Assembly (NCBI GenBank): GCA_011056635.1
Contig: DSEO01000096.1
Span: 1 to 32,689 of the forward strand
DNA: 32,689 nucleotides
Direction: 5' to 3'
DNA from: Bacteroides sp.
GTDB taxonomy: Bacteria > Bacteroidota > Bacteroidia > Bacteroidales > GCA-2748055
A program made the translations under genes and the position numbers. Positions 1 to 8,890 of the stretch are shown here, in pieces. Every line of letters starts with the position of its first letter. Position 1 is the first letter of the stretch. The notes below the pieces were generated by a model. It was given only the letters and a program-made list of their open reading frames with translations, did not search any database and was not told the origin of the DNA.

Positions 1-537
1 CAGCTTTTCATTCCTCAAACCATCCAGTTCTTCTCTTTTCTTTTCCAGTTCTGCAATCAGGTGTTCTATTTCTTCCGCTTTGCTTTTTCTGTAGTCGGCA
101 ATGTATTTCAGGTATTTGTAACGCTGATAGGACTGCGAGATGGTTTCTCCCGCCAATATATACATCAGTTTCTCATAGTTCGTGTGATTCTTGTAAGCAT
201 AATAGATCATCCGCGCGTATTCATCCTTATTCTTTTTGTTCTGTGCTTCAAGTCTTCGAATTTGGTCCTGCGCTTCTGTTATCTCAGCTTCCAGCAATGC
301 GATTTCTTCTTCCAGGGCTTGGATCAGCCTGTCCCTCGAGTTGATACCCTTTTGCAAAATTCCCAGCTGCTGAAGAGAACTGCTTCTTTCTGCCACAGTC
401 TTTTCCATGAGCTCCCTGGCCAGCTTTATTTCATCGAATGCCTTCTGCTTCTTTCTTTCCAGTTCATTCCTGTCCTGCCCATAAAGCATCAGATGCATCC
501 CCATTAAAACAATCCATATGAGGGAAATTCGCTTCAC
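1..537 (-). CDS. EnvC-like murein hydrolase activator (M23 family), N-terminal part, runs off left edge
   Basis: The visible 179 codons encode a signal peptide (MKRISLIWIVLMGMHLMLYGQ region) followed by a long, charged, heptad-like coiled coil. The segment MIYYAYKNHTNYEKLMYILA followed by a QSYQRYKYLKYIADYRK stretch is the conserved region of Bacteroidota EnvC-like proteins. The C-terminal LytM/M23 domain would lie left of base 1. Family members sit in the periplasm and activate cell-division amidases rather than cutting peptidoglycan themselves. The start is a GTG at 535-537, whose first bases form GTGA with the TGA of the preceding DUF4292 gene. This 4-bp overlap implies translational coupling. 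The gene is the last visible member of a seven-gene minus-strand run. Family assignment is good, but whether the M23 domain is intact cannot be seen. Confidence 0.85.
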   Translation of the reverse strand, partial: MKRISLIWIVLMGMHLMLYGQDRNELERKKQKAFDEIKLARELMEKTVAERSSSLQQLGILQKGINSRDRLIQALEEEIALLEAEITEAQDQIRRLEAQNKKNKDEYARMIYYAYKNHTNYEKLMYILAGETISQSYQRYKYLKYIADYRKSKAEEIEHLIAELEKKREELDGLRNEKL

Positions 538-1337
538 TGCAATTCTATGAATGTATACTTATCTTCATTAACTTCCATCTTTACATCCACATCATGATTA
601 TAAACTGTGGTCCCTCCCCTCGCAGTAATCACAATGTTACCGATCATAAAATTAGTATATATCTTCAGACCTTCCCCGGTTCTTTCTCCCATCAGATATT
701 CATTCGTTTTCCTGTGGTAGAACTCAAATGTTCGAAGGGAGAGGTCCTTTTTTTCCGCCACGATCCTTTTCTTAATATATGTTTCATCCATATCATAGGT
801 AACCGATTCTCCAGATCCTGCCAGCATTTGAGCCCCCTCCCTGCAAAGAAAATATCTGGATACAACACACTGCAGGTCCCTGTAATTCACCGGATGCTGG
901 TAGCCGTACTCCTTATTCAGCGGAGTGCGGTATACAATCCTGTTCAGGCGATCGATCAGCTTGATACTGTTCTGTTCCACGCTGGCTCTTATAATCTCAA
1001 ATCCGCTGTATATGGCCGACAGGTAGATAATGGAATCTTTTTCCACAAAGAGGGTGATTTTCACTTCATATTTTTCATCCTCAAAAGCGATCAAAGCTTC
1101 CGCTCCATGGATCATGATGTTTTTTATCGTATCCTCCGCCAGGCAGATTGTCTCCAATACGGTTAGTTCTGGCCTGGAAGGCTTGATTTCCTCCTTCACT
1201 TTTTCATCCTTTTCCCCGCGTGCGGATCCTTCCGCTGCGGGTTCTTTGTTTCGCTGTATCTCCCTTGTAGCTTTGCACTGTGGTAATCCCATTGCTGCTA
1301 CCAGTAGAATCATTACCAGGTATCTATTCGGCGCCAT
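534..1337 (-). CDS. DUF4292 family lipoprotein
   Basis: This 267-residue protein has an N-terminal hydrophobic segment (about residues 5-19) ending in a cysteine at about residue 21. That matches the lipoprotein layout of DUF4292 proteins in Bacteroidota. The residues before the Cys are GLPQ, so the -1 position is Gln and not the usual Gly/Ala/Ser. A charged, low-complexity linker (about 22-55) precedes a beta-rich domain. The pattern of a short FVEKDSIIYLSA-type strand, then a conserved NR-Y stretch and a long C-terminal beta sheet, fits the family, whose function is not established. It overlaps the upstream TPR gene by 14 bp and the downstream EnvC-like gene by 4 bp. This TPR-DUF4292-M23 order recurs in Bacteroidota, which suggests an envelope role. 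Confidence in the family is moderate to good; function is unknown. Confidence 0.75.
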   Translation of the reverse strand: MAPNRYLVMILLVAAMGLPQCKATREIQRNKEPAAEGSARGEKDEKVKEEIKPSRPELTVLETICLAEDTIKNIMIHGAEALIAFEDEKYEVKITLFVEKDSIIYLSAIYSGFEIIRASVEQNSIKLIDRLNRIVYRTPLNKEYGYQHPVNYRDLQCVVSRYFLCREGAQMLAGSGESVTYDMDETYIKKRIVAEKKDLSLRTFEFYHRKTNEYLMGERTGEGLKIYTNFMIGNIVITARGGTTVYNHDVDVKMEVNEDKYTFIELQ

Positions 1338-3030
1338 GATTTCTTATCCGATATATTTTTTCTTCCAGTTTTGACTTTTCACCTCCCAGGATGATCGCTT
1401 TTCTGTAATAAGAAACGGCCATCTCATAACTTTTCAGCGCATATTGAATATCTCCTGCATGTTCATTTACCTCCGGATCGTTGCTGCCACCTTTTCTCAG
1501 TGCTTCCATGATATATGTCTCTGCATCCTCATATTGTTCCATTTTATAGAGGATCCATGCATAAGTGTCCAGATAGGTAAAATTGTCAGGATGATTACGG
1601 ATGACTTTCTCACTCCACAACCGGGCATTTCCCAGCTTTTCACCGCGCTCTGCCAGATAGTAGCTGTAATTGTTCAGTATCATATAATTTTCTGGATCCT
1701 CAGCGATCATTTGTTCGAATATTGAATCTGAGCTGTTGTATTCCCCGAGTCTGTAAAGGGCTTCGGCAATAAGCATATTGGCCTGAATACTGTAATCACG
1801 CTGGCTGTAATTCTCCTTCGATACCTGGGCAAAATTTTCCACAAGCTGTTCATATTGCTTCTCTTCATACATGCCGATTCCCCTGAAAAACCTGATGTCC
1901 GCACTATCCGGATACATTTTCAAAGCCTTTCCCGTCATTTCAATAATTTCTTCGTTCAGTGCTGCAGCATTTGCAAGAATAATGGCCTGTAAGTAAATCG
2001 GGTAACTTCCCCCTTCCTTCTCCAGGTAATTTTTCAACTGAAAATATGCTTCTTCATAAGCAGTAGTCTTCATAAAGAACTCTGCAGCCATCAGTTTAAT
2101 ATCCGGTTCATCCGGGTATATTTCAAGCAATACTTTCAGCAACGAAGCGAGTTCTTCCGGGTACCCGGTAACAAACGCATCCTCTGACAGGTAATAGGAA
2201 AGGATGGCCATTTTTCGTTTCACATCGATCAAATCATTCCTGAATGATCTGGCCAGATAGGAAAAGCTGGATTTGTAATCCCCTTTCTTCCGGTAATAAT
2301 CGGTCAGATTCGTCAACGCAAAAATATTGGTACTGTCCATCTCCAGGATCTCATGATAGTACTGTGCTGCACTCTTTTCGTCTCCTCCCTTCATGGACAG
2401 CTCAGCTGCCAGGACCCGAAACTGCACTGCTTCCGGGAAAAGATTCATGACTTTTTCGACCTCCACCCGTGCCAGACCATAATCTTCCTGGCTCTCATAG
2501 ATGGAAGCCTTCAGCAGGGTAACCTTTTCACTGAATCCTCGCTCTTTCTCTATCTTCTCCAGTATGTTTATCGCTTTTTTGTTCTTGCCCTGGCCATGGC
2601 GTACACTGGCTAGCTGGTATTCCCATTCTGCTTCCCCGGGATCAGTCCTGGTTCGACGTTTCAGAATCTTTGCTGCAGCTCTGTAATCTTCTCTTGCTAC
2701 CAGGACATTCAGATACCCGAGTGTGTACCATTGATTGTCAGGGATCATTTCATAAGCCCTTGCCAGGTATTCCTCGGCAAGATCCATCTGACCGGTGATA
2801 AAATAGATGGTACCCAGTTCATAATATGCTGCATCACAATCGGGTTTAGCCTGAATAACCAGTCTGTATAATTTGACCGCCTCGGGAATATTTCCCAGGT
2901 TCTTCTGCTTGACCGCTTCAATGAGCGCATACTGGTAATCGTTGTTCTCCCCGGGTTCCTGTCCATGGCTCGTGATAATCCATCCGGCCAGCCAGCACAG
3001 CAATATGATTGCTCGTTGTACGTATTTCAT
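1324..3030 (-). CDS. Secreted TPR-repeat protein
   Basis: The 568-residue protein begins with a signal peptide (MKYVQRAIILLCWLAGWII, cleavage near SHGQ). The rest is nearly all helical TPR units. Clear repeats include one around residues 33-66 (YRLVIQAKPDCDAAYYELG), its neighbour (GQMDLAEEYLARAYEMIPDN), and several in the C-terminal third (YLAERGEKLGNARLWSEKVI; YKMEQYEDAETYIMEALRKG). Such proteins are periplasmic or outer-membrane scaffolds, and no catalytic domain is visible. It starts 34 bp downstream of dut and overlaps the DUF4292 gene by 14 bp, so it is very likely co-transcribed and translated with it. The partner is unknown; the neighbouring EnvC-like and DUF4292 proteins are candidates. 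Confidence 0.85.
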   Translation of the reverse strand: MKYVQRAIILLCWLAGWIITSHGQEPGENNDYQYALIEAVKQKNLGNIPEAVKLYRLVIQAKPDCDAAYYELGTIYFITGQMDLAEEYLARAYEMIPDNQWYTLGYLNVLVAREDYRAAAKILKRRTRTDPGEAEWEYQLASVRHGQGKNKKAINILEKIEKERGFSEKVTLLKASIYESQEDYGLARVEVEKVMNLFPEAVQFRVLAAELSMKGGDEKSAAQYYHEILEMDSTNIFALTNLTDYYRKKGDYKSSFSYLARSFRNDLIDVKRKMAILSYYLSEDAFVTGYPEELASLLKVLLEIYPDEPDIKLMAAEFFMKTTAYEEAYFQLKNYLEKEGGSYPIYLQAIILANAAALNEEIIEMTGKALKMYPDSADIRFFRGIGMYEEKQYEQLVENFAQVSKENYSQRDYSIQANMLIAEALYRLGEYNSSDSIFEQMIAEDPENYMILNNYSYYLAERGEKLGNARLWSEKVIRNHPDNFTYLDTYAWILYKMEQYEDAETYIMEALRKGGSNDPEVNEHAGDIQYALKSYEMAVSYYRKAIILGGEKSKLEEKIYRIRNHGAE

Positions 3031-3064
3031 TCCTGATCTTTGCTCCTTCTATTATTAACGGATC

Positions 3065-3499
3065 CTACTCCTTTCCCGTATGTCCGAAACCTCCCCCTCC
3101 CCGTTCGGTAACCTCGAGGTTTTCCACGGGCTTCCATGTAACCTTCTCCACTTTATTGATCACCATCTGGCAAATCCTGTCTCCATCATTGATCAGAACC
3201 GTAGTATCCGAGAGATTCACAAGGATGATCCCGATCTCGCCCCGGTAATCCGCATCAATGGTACCCGGGGTGTTAAGCACCGAAATTCCGTTTTTTAATG
3301 CCATCCCGCTCCTGGGTCTTATCTGGGCTTCATATCCTTCCGGTAATTCGATAAAAAGCCCTGTGGGTATCAGTTTTCGCTCAAGCGGTTTTAATGTGAC
3401 CGGTGCTTTCAGGTTTGCCCTGAGATCCATCCCGGCTGAATGGATCGTGCTGTAGGCTGGTAATGAATGTCCTGACCTGTTCACGATTTTCACTTCCAT
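3065..3499 (-). CDS. dut: dUTP diphosphatase (trimeric dUTPase)
   Basis: The protein hydrolyses dUTP to dUMP and pyrophosphate, keeping uracil out of DNA and feeding dTMP synthesis. All five trimeric-dUTPase motifs are present in 144 residues: AGMDLRA (22-28), RPRSGMALK (61-69), [12 protein letters not shown] (79-90), GDRICQMVI (106-114) and the C-terminal glycine-rich lid [10 protein letters not shown] (133-142). Length is exactly as expected for bacterial dUTPases. It lies 3 bp after the flippase stop and 34 bp before the TPR gene, so it is a housekeeping gene embedded in an envelope operon. Confidence 0.97.
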   Translation of the reverse strand: MEVKIVNRSGHSLPAYSTIHSAGMDLRANLKAPVTLKPLERKLIPTGLFIELPEGYEAQIRPRSGMALKNGISVLNTPGTIDADYRGEIGIILVNLSDTTVLINDGDRICQMVINKVEKVTWKPVENLEVTERGGGGFGHTGKE

Positions 3500-3502
3500 G
3501 GA

Positions 3503-4978
3503 TCATCCTCCGTATTTATAAGCATTCAATGTGTCCTTTTCCCGTAAATAAATGATTCCTCCAAACAGCATCAAAAGAGCCAGCCTGATAATCTCTTTCC
3601 ACCTGAAAGCGTCCTGCAAAAATAGTTGATTGATAAAAAATATCATCATTGCCAGAAAGATATAGGCCATAATTCTCCTGATCCGGTAGGGTACCGCGTA
3701 ATGCTTCCTTGACCAGAGGTATGAAAAAACAACCATCAGGCTGTAAGCCAGAAGATGTCCCCACGCCGAAGCAGAATACCCGTATTTTGGTATGAACAGT
3801 ACGTTGACAATCACTGTGACCAATGCGCCCGCAATGACCAGAACCGCTCCGTAGAGGGTTTTGTTGGTCAGTTTATACCAGATAGAAAGACTGAAAAAGA
3901 TACCCATGATCAGATTGGCAAGCAGAATGACCGGAACGATGTGCACCCCTTCCCTGAAATTCTCCCCGATAAACAGGATAAAATAATCCAGATAAAGGTT
4001 GACCATCAGAAATATAAACAATCCGGCCACCACGAAAAAGGTCATGACATCCGCATACAGCTGTTTGGCATTTTTATCGGATGATTTTGAGAAAAAGAAT
4101 GGTTCTGCCGCATATTTGAACATCTGCACGAAAAGTGTCATAAGTACGGCCATTTTGTAATTCGCACCGTAAATTCCCAGTTGTTCCATGGGTGACTGGT
4201 CCAATGGCAGCAAATGCTTCAGTAACACCCTGTCAAGGGCTTCATTCACCGTTCCTGCCAGTCCCGCTATCAGCAGCGGATATGAATATTTCAAGACTTT
4301 TCTCAGAATCACTGGATCCATCCGCTGTCTGAATGCTGTTATGATTTCGCCGGACAGCAGGATCAATTTGCAGAGGGAAGCAACCAGGTTTGAAATGAGC
4401 ACATACCCCACACCGATCTCTTCCATGTACACCATGGATACCAGTTCGCTCCCGGGATGCCGCGGACAGTAATAGAGAAAGAAAAGGTTAAGCAGTATAT
4501 TAACAGCAACTTCCGCAACACGTATGACCGCATATTTTACGGCCCGGTTATGGAGCCGGATTCTGGCAAACGGAATGGCGGTAAAAGCATCAATTCCCAC
4601 GATCATGGCCAGCCATCTGATATATTCGGGATTTTGCCCGTATCCCATCCAACTGCCGAGGCTTTCCGACCATAGCACGGCAGCGCCTATGAAAAGCGCC
4701 GAAGTTACAAACAGGGAGGTGAGAACACTGGAATAAACCTTCTCTTTTTGATCAGAGCCGCTCGCATAACGGAAATAGCCTGTTTCCATACCGTAGGTGA
4801 GGATCACCAGCAGGAATACAACGTAGGCATAGAGCTCTGTGATGATTCCATATTCCGCTCTTTGGAAGATCCTCGTGTAGAAAGGGGTCAGCAGGAGGTA
4901 ATTTAATACACGGGGCAATACGATCCCCAGGCCATATACTGCCGTCTGTCCGAATAACTGTTTGATCGGATTTTTCAA
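3503..4978 (-). CDS. Polysaccharide/lipid-linked oligosaccharide flippase (MATE/MOP superfamily)
   Basis: The 491-residue integral membrane protein has about 12-14 hydrophobic helices and begins MKNPIKQLFGQTAVYGLG, the usual start of Bacteroidota polysaccharide-biosynthesis flippases. The segment FYTRIFQRAEYGIITELYAY is characteristic of the Wzx/PST branch. These proteins move undecaprenyl-linked glycans across the inner membrane. No glycosyltransferases lie nearby, so the cargo cannot be inferred from context. Its ATG overlaps the stop of the upstream epimerase gene in a 4-bp ATGA at 4975-4978. MurJ is a more distant alternative. Confidence 0.85.
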   Translation of the reverse strand: MKNPIKQLFGQTAVYGLGIVLPRVLNYLLLTPFYTRIFQRAEYGIITELYAYVVFLLVILTYGMETGYFRYASGSDQKEKVYSSVLTSLFVTSALFIGAAVLWSESLGSWMGYGQNPEYIRWLAMIVGIDAFTAIPFARIRLHNRAVKYAVIRVAEVAVNILLNLFFLYYCPRHPGSELVSMVYMEEIGVGYVLISNLVASLCKLILLSGEIITAFRQRMDPVILRKVLKYSYPLLIAGLAGTVNEALDRVLLKHLLPLDQSPMEQLGIYGANYKMAVLMTLFVQMFKYAAEPFFFSKSSDKNAKQLYADVMTFFVVAGLFIFLMVNLYLDYFILFIGENFREGVHIVPVILLANLIMGIFFSLSIWYKLTNKTLYGAVLVIAGALVTVIVNVLFIPKYGYSASAWGHLLAYSLMVVFSYLWSRKHYAVPYRIRRIMAYIFLAMMIFFINQLFLQDAFRWKEIIRLALLMLFGGIIYLREKDTLNAYKYGG

Positions 4979-5826
4979 CTTTCTCGCACGAGGTTTTTCA
5001 TGGCCTGCCCGATATCAGGGTACCTGAATTTAAAATCTTCTTCCAACAGGCGGGCAGGTATTACATGCTGGCCTTCCGTAACCAGCCTGTGGGCTTTCCC
5101 CATGATGATGCTCAGCAGCCACACCGGGATCCTGATCTTCAGCCGCGCATTGGTTTCACGCGCCAGGGTCGTTATGAATGTTTCATGATCCACGGGATTC
5201 GGCGAACAGAGATTGAACACTCCATTCAATTTTTTCTTGATGATAAAGCTTATGGATTCATTCAGATCCTGGAGATGAATGAACGAATAAATCTGCTTCC
5301 CTGATCCCATAACCGGGGCGATTCCGAATTTCATGATCTTCCGGAACGGGACCATGGAACCTCCTCCATTCCCCAAAACCATTCCGATCCGCAGAATTGC
5401 ATGTTGCACTGATCCGTCCAGCCAACCCACAGGTTCCTCCCACTTTTGCACCACCGTGGCCATAAAGTCCGTTCCCGGCCTTCCGGTATATTCATCGTGT
5501 ATCCCCTGATGACCGTATATTCCGATGGCCGAAGCAGAAATGAAAAATTCCGGTTTGTGCGCAAGGCCGTTTATGGCCGTCACCATGTTCCTGTTCACGC
5601 CATGACGGCTGTCGTGGATTTTTCTTCTGTTTCTGGCGGTCCATCTTCGATTGATCGGTGACCCGCTCAGATTGATCACGATCTGCACCCCTTCCATGGC
5701 CCGGCCAAGCACAAGCGGATCACCATACAGCACCTCCCTGGACAACCGGATATACTCCCATCCGGGATGCTCCTTCATGAAACTTCTTCCCAGAAAACCG
5801 CTGTATCCTGCAATGGCCAGTTTCAT
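4975..5826 (-). CDS. TIGR01777/SDR39U1-family NAD(P)-dependent epimerase-like protein
   Basis: The 283-residue protein has an N-terminal Rossmann motif (MKLAIAGYSGFLGRSF) and the INLSGSPINRRW stretch typical of the YfcH/SDR39U1 family. Around residue 120 it has the ISASAIGIYG strand. The C-terminal DUF1731-like tail contains PARLLEEDFKFRYPDIGQA. The substrate of this family is unknown; an atypical short-chain dehydrogenase fold is expected in the cytoplasm. It overlaps both neighbours by 4 bp (patatin upstream, flippase downstream), indicating translational coupling. Family is secure; specific function is not. Confidence 0.9.
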   Translation of the reverse strand: MKLAIAGYSGFLGRSFMKEHPGWEYIRLSREVLYGDPLVLGRAMEGVQIVINLSGSPINRRWTARNRRKIHDSRHGVNRNMVTAINGLAHKPEFFISASAIGIYGHQGIHDEYTGRPGTDFMATVVQKWEEPVGWLDGSVQHAILRIGMVLGNGGGSMVPFRKIMKFGIAPVMGSGKQIYSFIHLQDLNESISFIIKKKLNGVFNLCSPNPVDHETFITTLARETNARLKIRIPVWLLSIIMGKAHRLVTEGQHVIPARLLEEDFKFRYPDIGQAMKNLVRES

Positions 5827-8117
5827 TCTTCGTTCGACCTTTTATTGAACAGGAGATATCCGAAACTCAGCTGAAATACCCAGGGCTTTTCCTCCTCGGT
5901 AATGTACCCGATATGAAAAGCCAGGGGGCCTGCCCGTGACACAATGTTCAGCGATGCGTTAAAGATTGTCTTCATCCGGTTAAAATAACTCCCAAGATAC
6001 GCATTGTTAAATTCATCGGACAGAATCTCCTGCACGGGGAAAAAAGCATATGCTTCTATCTTTGCATGTATCTGCTGGTTTATTTCATAGAGCGGCATGA
6101 TCCCGGCAGCGATGAACTGATGAGCCCGGTATCCTTTCATGAACATGCTTTTCGTGATCACGTTCGGCCGGAATACCGGAGCCTCAATGATGCTTGACAG
6201 ATAATTGACCTGTAGTGGTTTAAAGGTAGCCTGCATCAAATAGTAATAACCCAGTCTGAACCGGTTGCCCAGGGGAATATGGTCCATCTGCTCCATGGTC
6301 GCCGAAAACCAGAAATAATTCAGTCGTTCATCCAGGATCCTGTCCGCAGTGGATCCCGGTGTGTAGGATTCGATACCGTAACCGGCTCGTATGGCAAGTT
6401 TTTTCCTTTCCCCGCTTGTTGCGAATTGTTTATTGTTCAATGTGTTGGTCTCAGAGGCCACATACAGGGACATCAGGCTCACGTTGGAAACATCTGAGGT
6501 ATCTTCCGTGGTGAATTCCCTGGACATGTAATAAACTTCCCGGTTGTTTCCAATCCCCAGTCCCCCTTTGATCACTCCGTTCACTTTCCACGGAATGCCC
6601 ACATCGAATTTAAAATTGAATTCATTTTCTATGACGTAAGAAGGCTTCAGGTCCTCAAAAAAGAAATTGGGATTGGATGAATTATAATTGAACCGGTTGT
6701 AATTGAAATCCCCCTGGAAAAAGATGGGAACCTTCCACGGGTAGTCAAATCTTATTCCTGCGTTGACACCATCGTAAAGTCGCCCGAACTGAATACTCCC
6801 CCTCAGGTGGGTGCTCACATCCGATATTTGCCTGTAGCTGAAGCCGAAGTATGTCTGTGCCAGTCCCGTGGTCGAGAAAAACAGTCCGAATCGCGCCTCA
6901 AGGGGAGCCTTGGGAATAACTCTCAACCCAAGTGTGAACAGACTGTCCTTTTTATCATAGCTGGCAAGCGGATAAAGATATACCAGGCTCTGATCATGGG
7001 CCAGTTTGAAATATTCTCTCCTCAGCTGTTGGATGGTGATCAAAGAATCTGTCTTCCTGATGCTGTTCTCCACGTACGATCGCTGACCCTGCTCCATGCC
7101 GCTCACTATCACATCCTTAAACTTTAATTCGGGCCATTTTTCCCTGAATGCGCTCCTTCTTTCATGGATGCTTCGGGAATCGGCTGTCCGCAACCCTACC
7201 AGCTCCCTGATGCTGTCCATTTTAGCCATCGTCTTGCTGTAGCCGATTTCCACATATTCATCAATTCTGCTGAAGTCCAGCAATGAAGCATTCCTGAATT
7301 CCATATCCAGCAAAATCCCTGTCCCTTCTTCAATGTGGTAATTAGCAGGTTTCATCACGATGTTCTCGATCTGTGCCATGATATCAAACTCATCCGGAGG
7401 CTTATTCCTGTCGGCTGCCTTACTGCCTATAATTACATCCGGCTTGAAGAATTTTTTCACGTGTTCCACCGGAAAATTATTATAGATCCCCCCGTCATAC
7501 ATGATGTTTCCGTCAATCAGGATAGGCCTGAAATAAAGCGGGATGGTCATGGAGGCTCTGACGGCCTGGGCAAGATTCCCTTTTCTGTGTATGACTTCCC
7601 GATTATTGCTAATATCCACGCTGTTACAGAGAAACGGCACGAACAGGCTGTCAAAATCATAATCTGCGGCTGCGCTGGCCCCGGAAAAGATCTCCATGAA
7701 TGCAAAGTCCATCAGGTGACTGGGTACCAGGCTCATGGGCAGCTGGGTCCTGGAAATGGAATCCTTCAGATTAAGCCCCACACTGATGATGTCGGGACCC
7801 GGAAGGTCTGCTTTAAAATAATATCTGTAACGTGAATCGATCTTACCGGTCAGCCAGTTCTGAAACTGATCCGATTTAAAAATACGGATCATTTCATCCG
7901 TGGTCATCCCTATGGCATACAGTCCTCCCACGATGGCTCCCATGGATGTTCCGCCTACGTAATCAATGGGAATCCCGTTCTCTTCAAGAGCCCTGATCAC
8001 ACCAATATGAGCAATTCCTTTGGCCCCGCCTCCACTGAGTACGAGTCCCACCGATTGTCCGCACATCATACACGGGATCAATCCAAAACCCAGCAGTATG
8101 ATCCATTTATTGCGCAT
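5823..8117 (-). CDS. Patatin-like phospholipase with C-terminal outer-membrane beta-barrel
   Basis: From the ATG at 8117 the protein is 764 residues with a signal peptide (MRNKWIILLGFGLIPCMMCGQ). The patatin domain has the oxyanion GGGAKG motif at about 29-34, the nucleophile motif GTSMG with Ser at about 58, and the catalytic-dyad Asp in YDGG at about 208. The C-terminal half (from about residue 350) is rich in alternating, aromatic-capped strands and resembles an Omp85/BamA-type barrel. This arrangement is seen in secreted patatins such as PlpD (type Vd). It probably cleaves acyl esters in phospholipids. A longer reading frame begins at 8150, but a perfect promoter -7 element lies at 8152-8159, so 8117 is preferred. 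The 3' end overlaps the epimerase gene by 4 bp. Confidence 0.9.
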   Translation of the reverse strand: MRNKWIILLGFGLIPCMMCGQSVGLVLSGGGAKGIAHIGVIRALEENGIPIDYVGGTSMGAIVGGLYAIGMTTDEMIRIFKSDQFQNWLTGKIDSRYRYYFKADLPGPDIISVGLNLKDSISRTQLPMSLVPSHLMDFAFMEIFSGASAAADYDFDSLFVPFLCNSVDISNNREVIHRKGNLAQAVRASMTIPLYFRPILIDGNIMYDGGIYNNFPVEHVKKFFKPDVIIGSKAADRNKPPDEFDIMAQIENIVMKPANYHIEEGTGILLDMEFRNASLLDFSRIDEYVEIGYSKTMAKMDSIRELVGLRTADSRSIHERRSAFREKWPELKFKDVIVSGMEQGQRSYVENSIRKTDSLITIQQLRREYFKLAHDQSLVYLYPLASYDKKDSLFTLGLRVIPKAPLEARFGLFFSTTGLAQTYFGFSYRQISDVSTHLRGSIQFGRLYDGVNAGIRFDYPWKVPIFFQGDFNYNRFNYNSSNPNFFFEDLKPSYVIENEFNFKFDVGIPWKVNGVIKGGLGIGNNREVYYMSREFTTEDTSDVSNVSLMSLYVASETNTLNNKQFATSGERKKLAIRAGYGIESYTPGSTADRILDERLNYFWFSATMEQMDHIPLGNRFRLGYYYLMQATFKPLQVNYLSSIIEAPVFRPNVITKSMFMKGYRAHQFIAAGIMPLYEINQQIHAKIEAYAFFPVQEILSDEFNNAYLGSYFNRMKTIFNASLNIVSRAGPLAFHIGYITEEEKPWVFQLSFGYLLFNKRSNEE

Positions 8118-8123
8118 TCCTTC

Positions 8124-8131
8124 TATATTTG
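8124..8131 (+). promoter_or_regulatory. Bacteroidota -7 promoter element (TATATTTG) for the cyclophilin gene
   Basis: The sequence is a perfect TAnnTTTG match about 39 bp upstream of the cyclophilin ATG at 8170. No convincing -33 TTTG is visible at the usual distance. It lies back to back with the opposing element at 8152-8159. Confidence 0.5.
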
Positions 8132-8151
8132 CATGCGGTCCATTCTGCAAT

Positions 8152-8159
8152 CAAAAATA
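8152..8159 (-). promoter_or_regulatory. Bacteroidota -7 promoter element (TATTTTTG on minus) for the patatin operon
   Basis: Read on the minus strand this is a perfect TAnnTTTG, with transcription expected to begin near 8145. That leaves a leader of about 30 nt before the ATG at 8117 and makes the longer start at 8150 implausible. The element is within 30 bp of the plus-strand element for the cyclophilin gene, so the two transcripts would overlap at their 5' ends. Confidence 0.5.
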
Positions 8160-8169
8160 ATTGAATAAT

Positions 8170-8850
8170 ATGAAGAAATACCCCTTTTTCCTGATTGTTT
8201 CCCTCGCATTGCTGATCCAGGGCATGCGGGTAACAGCACAGCCGGAACGGTCTTCCGAAGCAACACTCATTCGCATGGAGACCACCATGGGACAGATGAT
8301 CATCAGGCTGTACAAGGAAACGCCCCGGCATCATGACAACATGATCAGACTGATCGAAAACGGGTATTACAACGGACAATTGTTCCACAGGGTGATCGCG
8401 GATTTTATGATCCAGGGGGGAGATCCTGAATCGGCAAATTCCGCAAAGGGCCAGCGTCTTGGGTCAGGCGGACCCGGCTATACCCTTCCGGCTGAACTTC
8501 ATGACCACCTGATCCATAAAAAAGGAGCGCTTGCGGCGGCGAGAGAGGGCGACCAGGTCAATCCTGAAAAACGATCCTCCGGCTCCCAGTTTTACATCGT
8601 GCAGGGCAGGGTGTTCTCCCCGGAAGAACTGGACCTGCTTGTGGAACGACAGATGCACGCACCTTTCACACCTGAGGCCATAGCCCTGTACACCTCCATC
8701 GGAGGGACCCCGCACCTGGATGGTTCCTACACAGTTTTCGGAGAAGTGGTGGAAGGGCTGGATGTCATCGACAGGGTGGCTTCGGTGGAAACCGATTCCC
8801 ACGACCGGCCTGTGGAAGATGTGGTATACTCCATAACCCTGGTAAAGTAA
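8170..8850 (+). CDS. Cyclophilin-type peptidylprolyl isomerase, exported
   Basis: The 226-residue protein has a signal peptide (MKKYPFFLIVSLALLIQGMR, ending VTAQ) and a cyclophilin domain. Family signatures are METTMGQMIIRLY, NGYYNGQLFHRVIADFMIQGG (Phe, His and Arg of the active site), KRSSGSQFYIVQG and the C-terminal FGEVVEGLDVIDRVA. Compared with minimal cyclophilins it carries a short insertion (about residues 145-190, FSPEELDLLVERQMHAPF and following) that is common in Bacteroidota members. It would act in protein folding in the periplasm. A TTG codon at 8161 would add three residues, but the ATG at 8170 is the natural start. It is divergent from the patatin operon, and pheS follows with its own promoter. 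Confidence 0.93.
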   Translation: MKKYPFFLIVSLALLIQGMRVTAQPERSSEATLIRMETTMGQMIIRLYKETPRHHDNMIRLIENGYYNGQLFHRVIADFMIQGGDPESANSAKGQRLGSGGPGYTLPAELHDHLIHKKGALAAAREGDQVNPEKRSSGSQFYIVQGRVFSPEELDLLVERQMHAPFTPEAIALYTSIGGTPHLDGSYTVFGEVVEGLDVIDRVASVETDSHDRPVEDVVYSITLVK

Positions 8851-8862
8851 AGTTTCTTTTTT

Positions 8863-8870
8863 TACTTTTG
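8863..8870 (+). promoter_or_regulatory. Bacteroidota -7 promoter element (TACTTTTG) for pheS
   Basis: This perfect TAnnTTTG match lies in the 40-bp gap between the cyclophilin stop and pheS. With a start point near 8877, the ATG at 8879 would have almost no leader. This favours the in-frame ATG at 8891 as the pheS start. Confidence 0.5.
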
Positions 8871-8890
8871 TACACTGAATGCAATCAGGT

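Noticed and set aside
61-507. Plus-strand open frame of 148 codons at the left edge
   Set aside because: It mirrors the EnvC-like coiled-coil gene; Phe/Leu-rich content arises from reversed Glu/Lys codons.
8118-8150. Eleven-residue N-terminal extension of the patatin protein
   Set aside because: A perfect -7 element at 8152-8159 would place the transcription start downstream of this codon, and the signal peptide begins at 8117.
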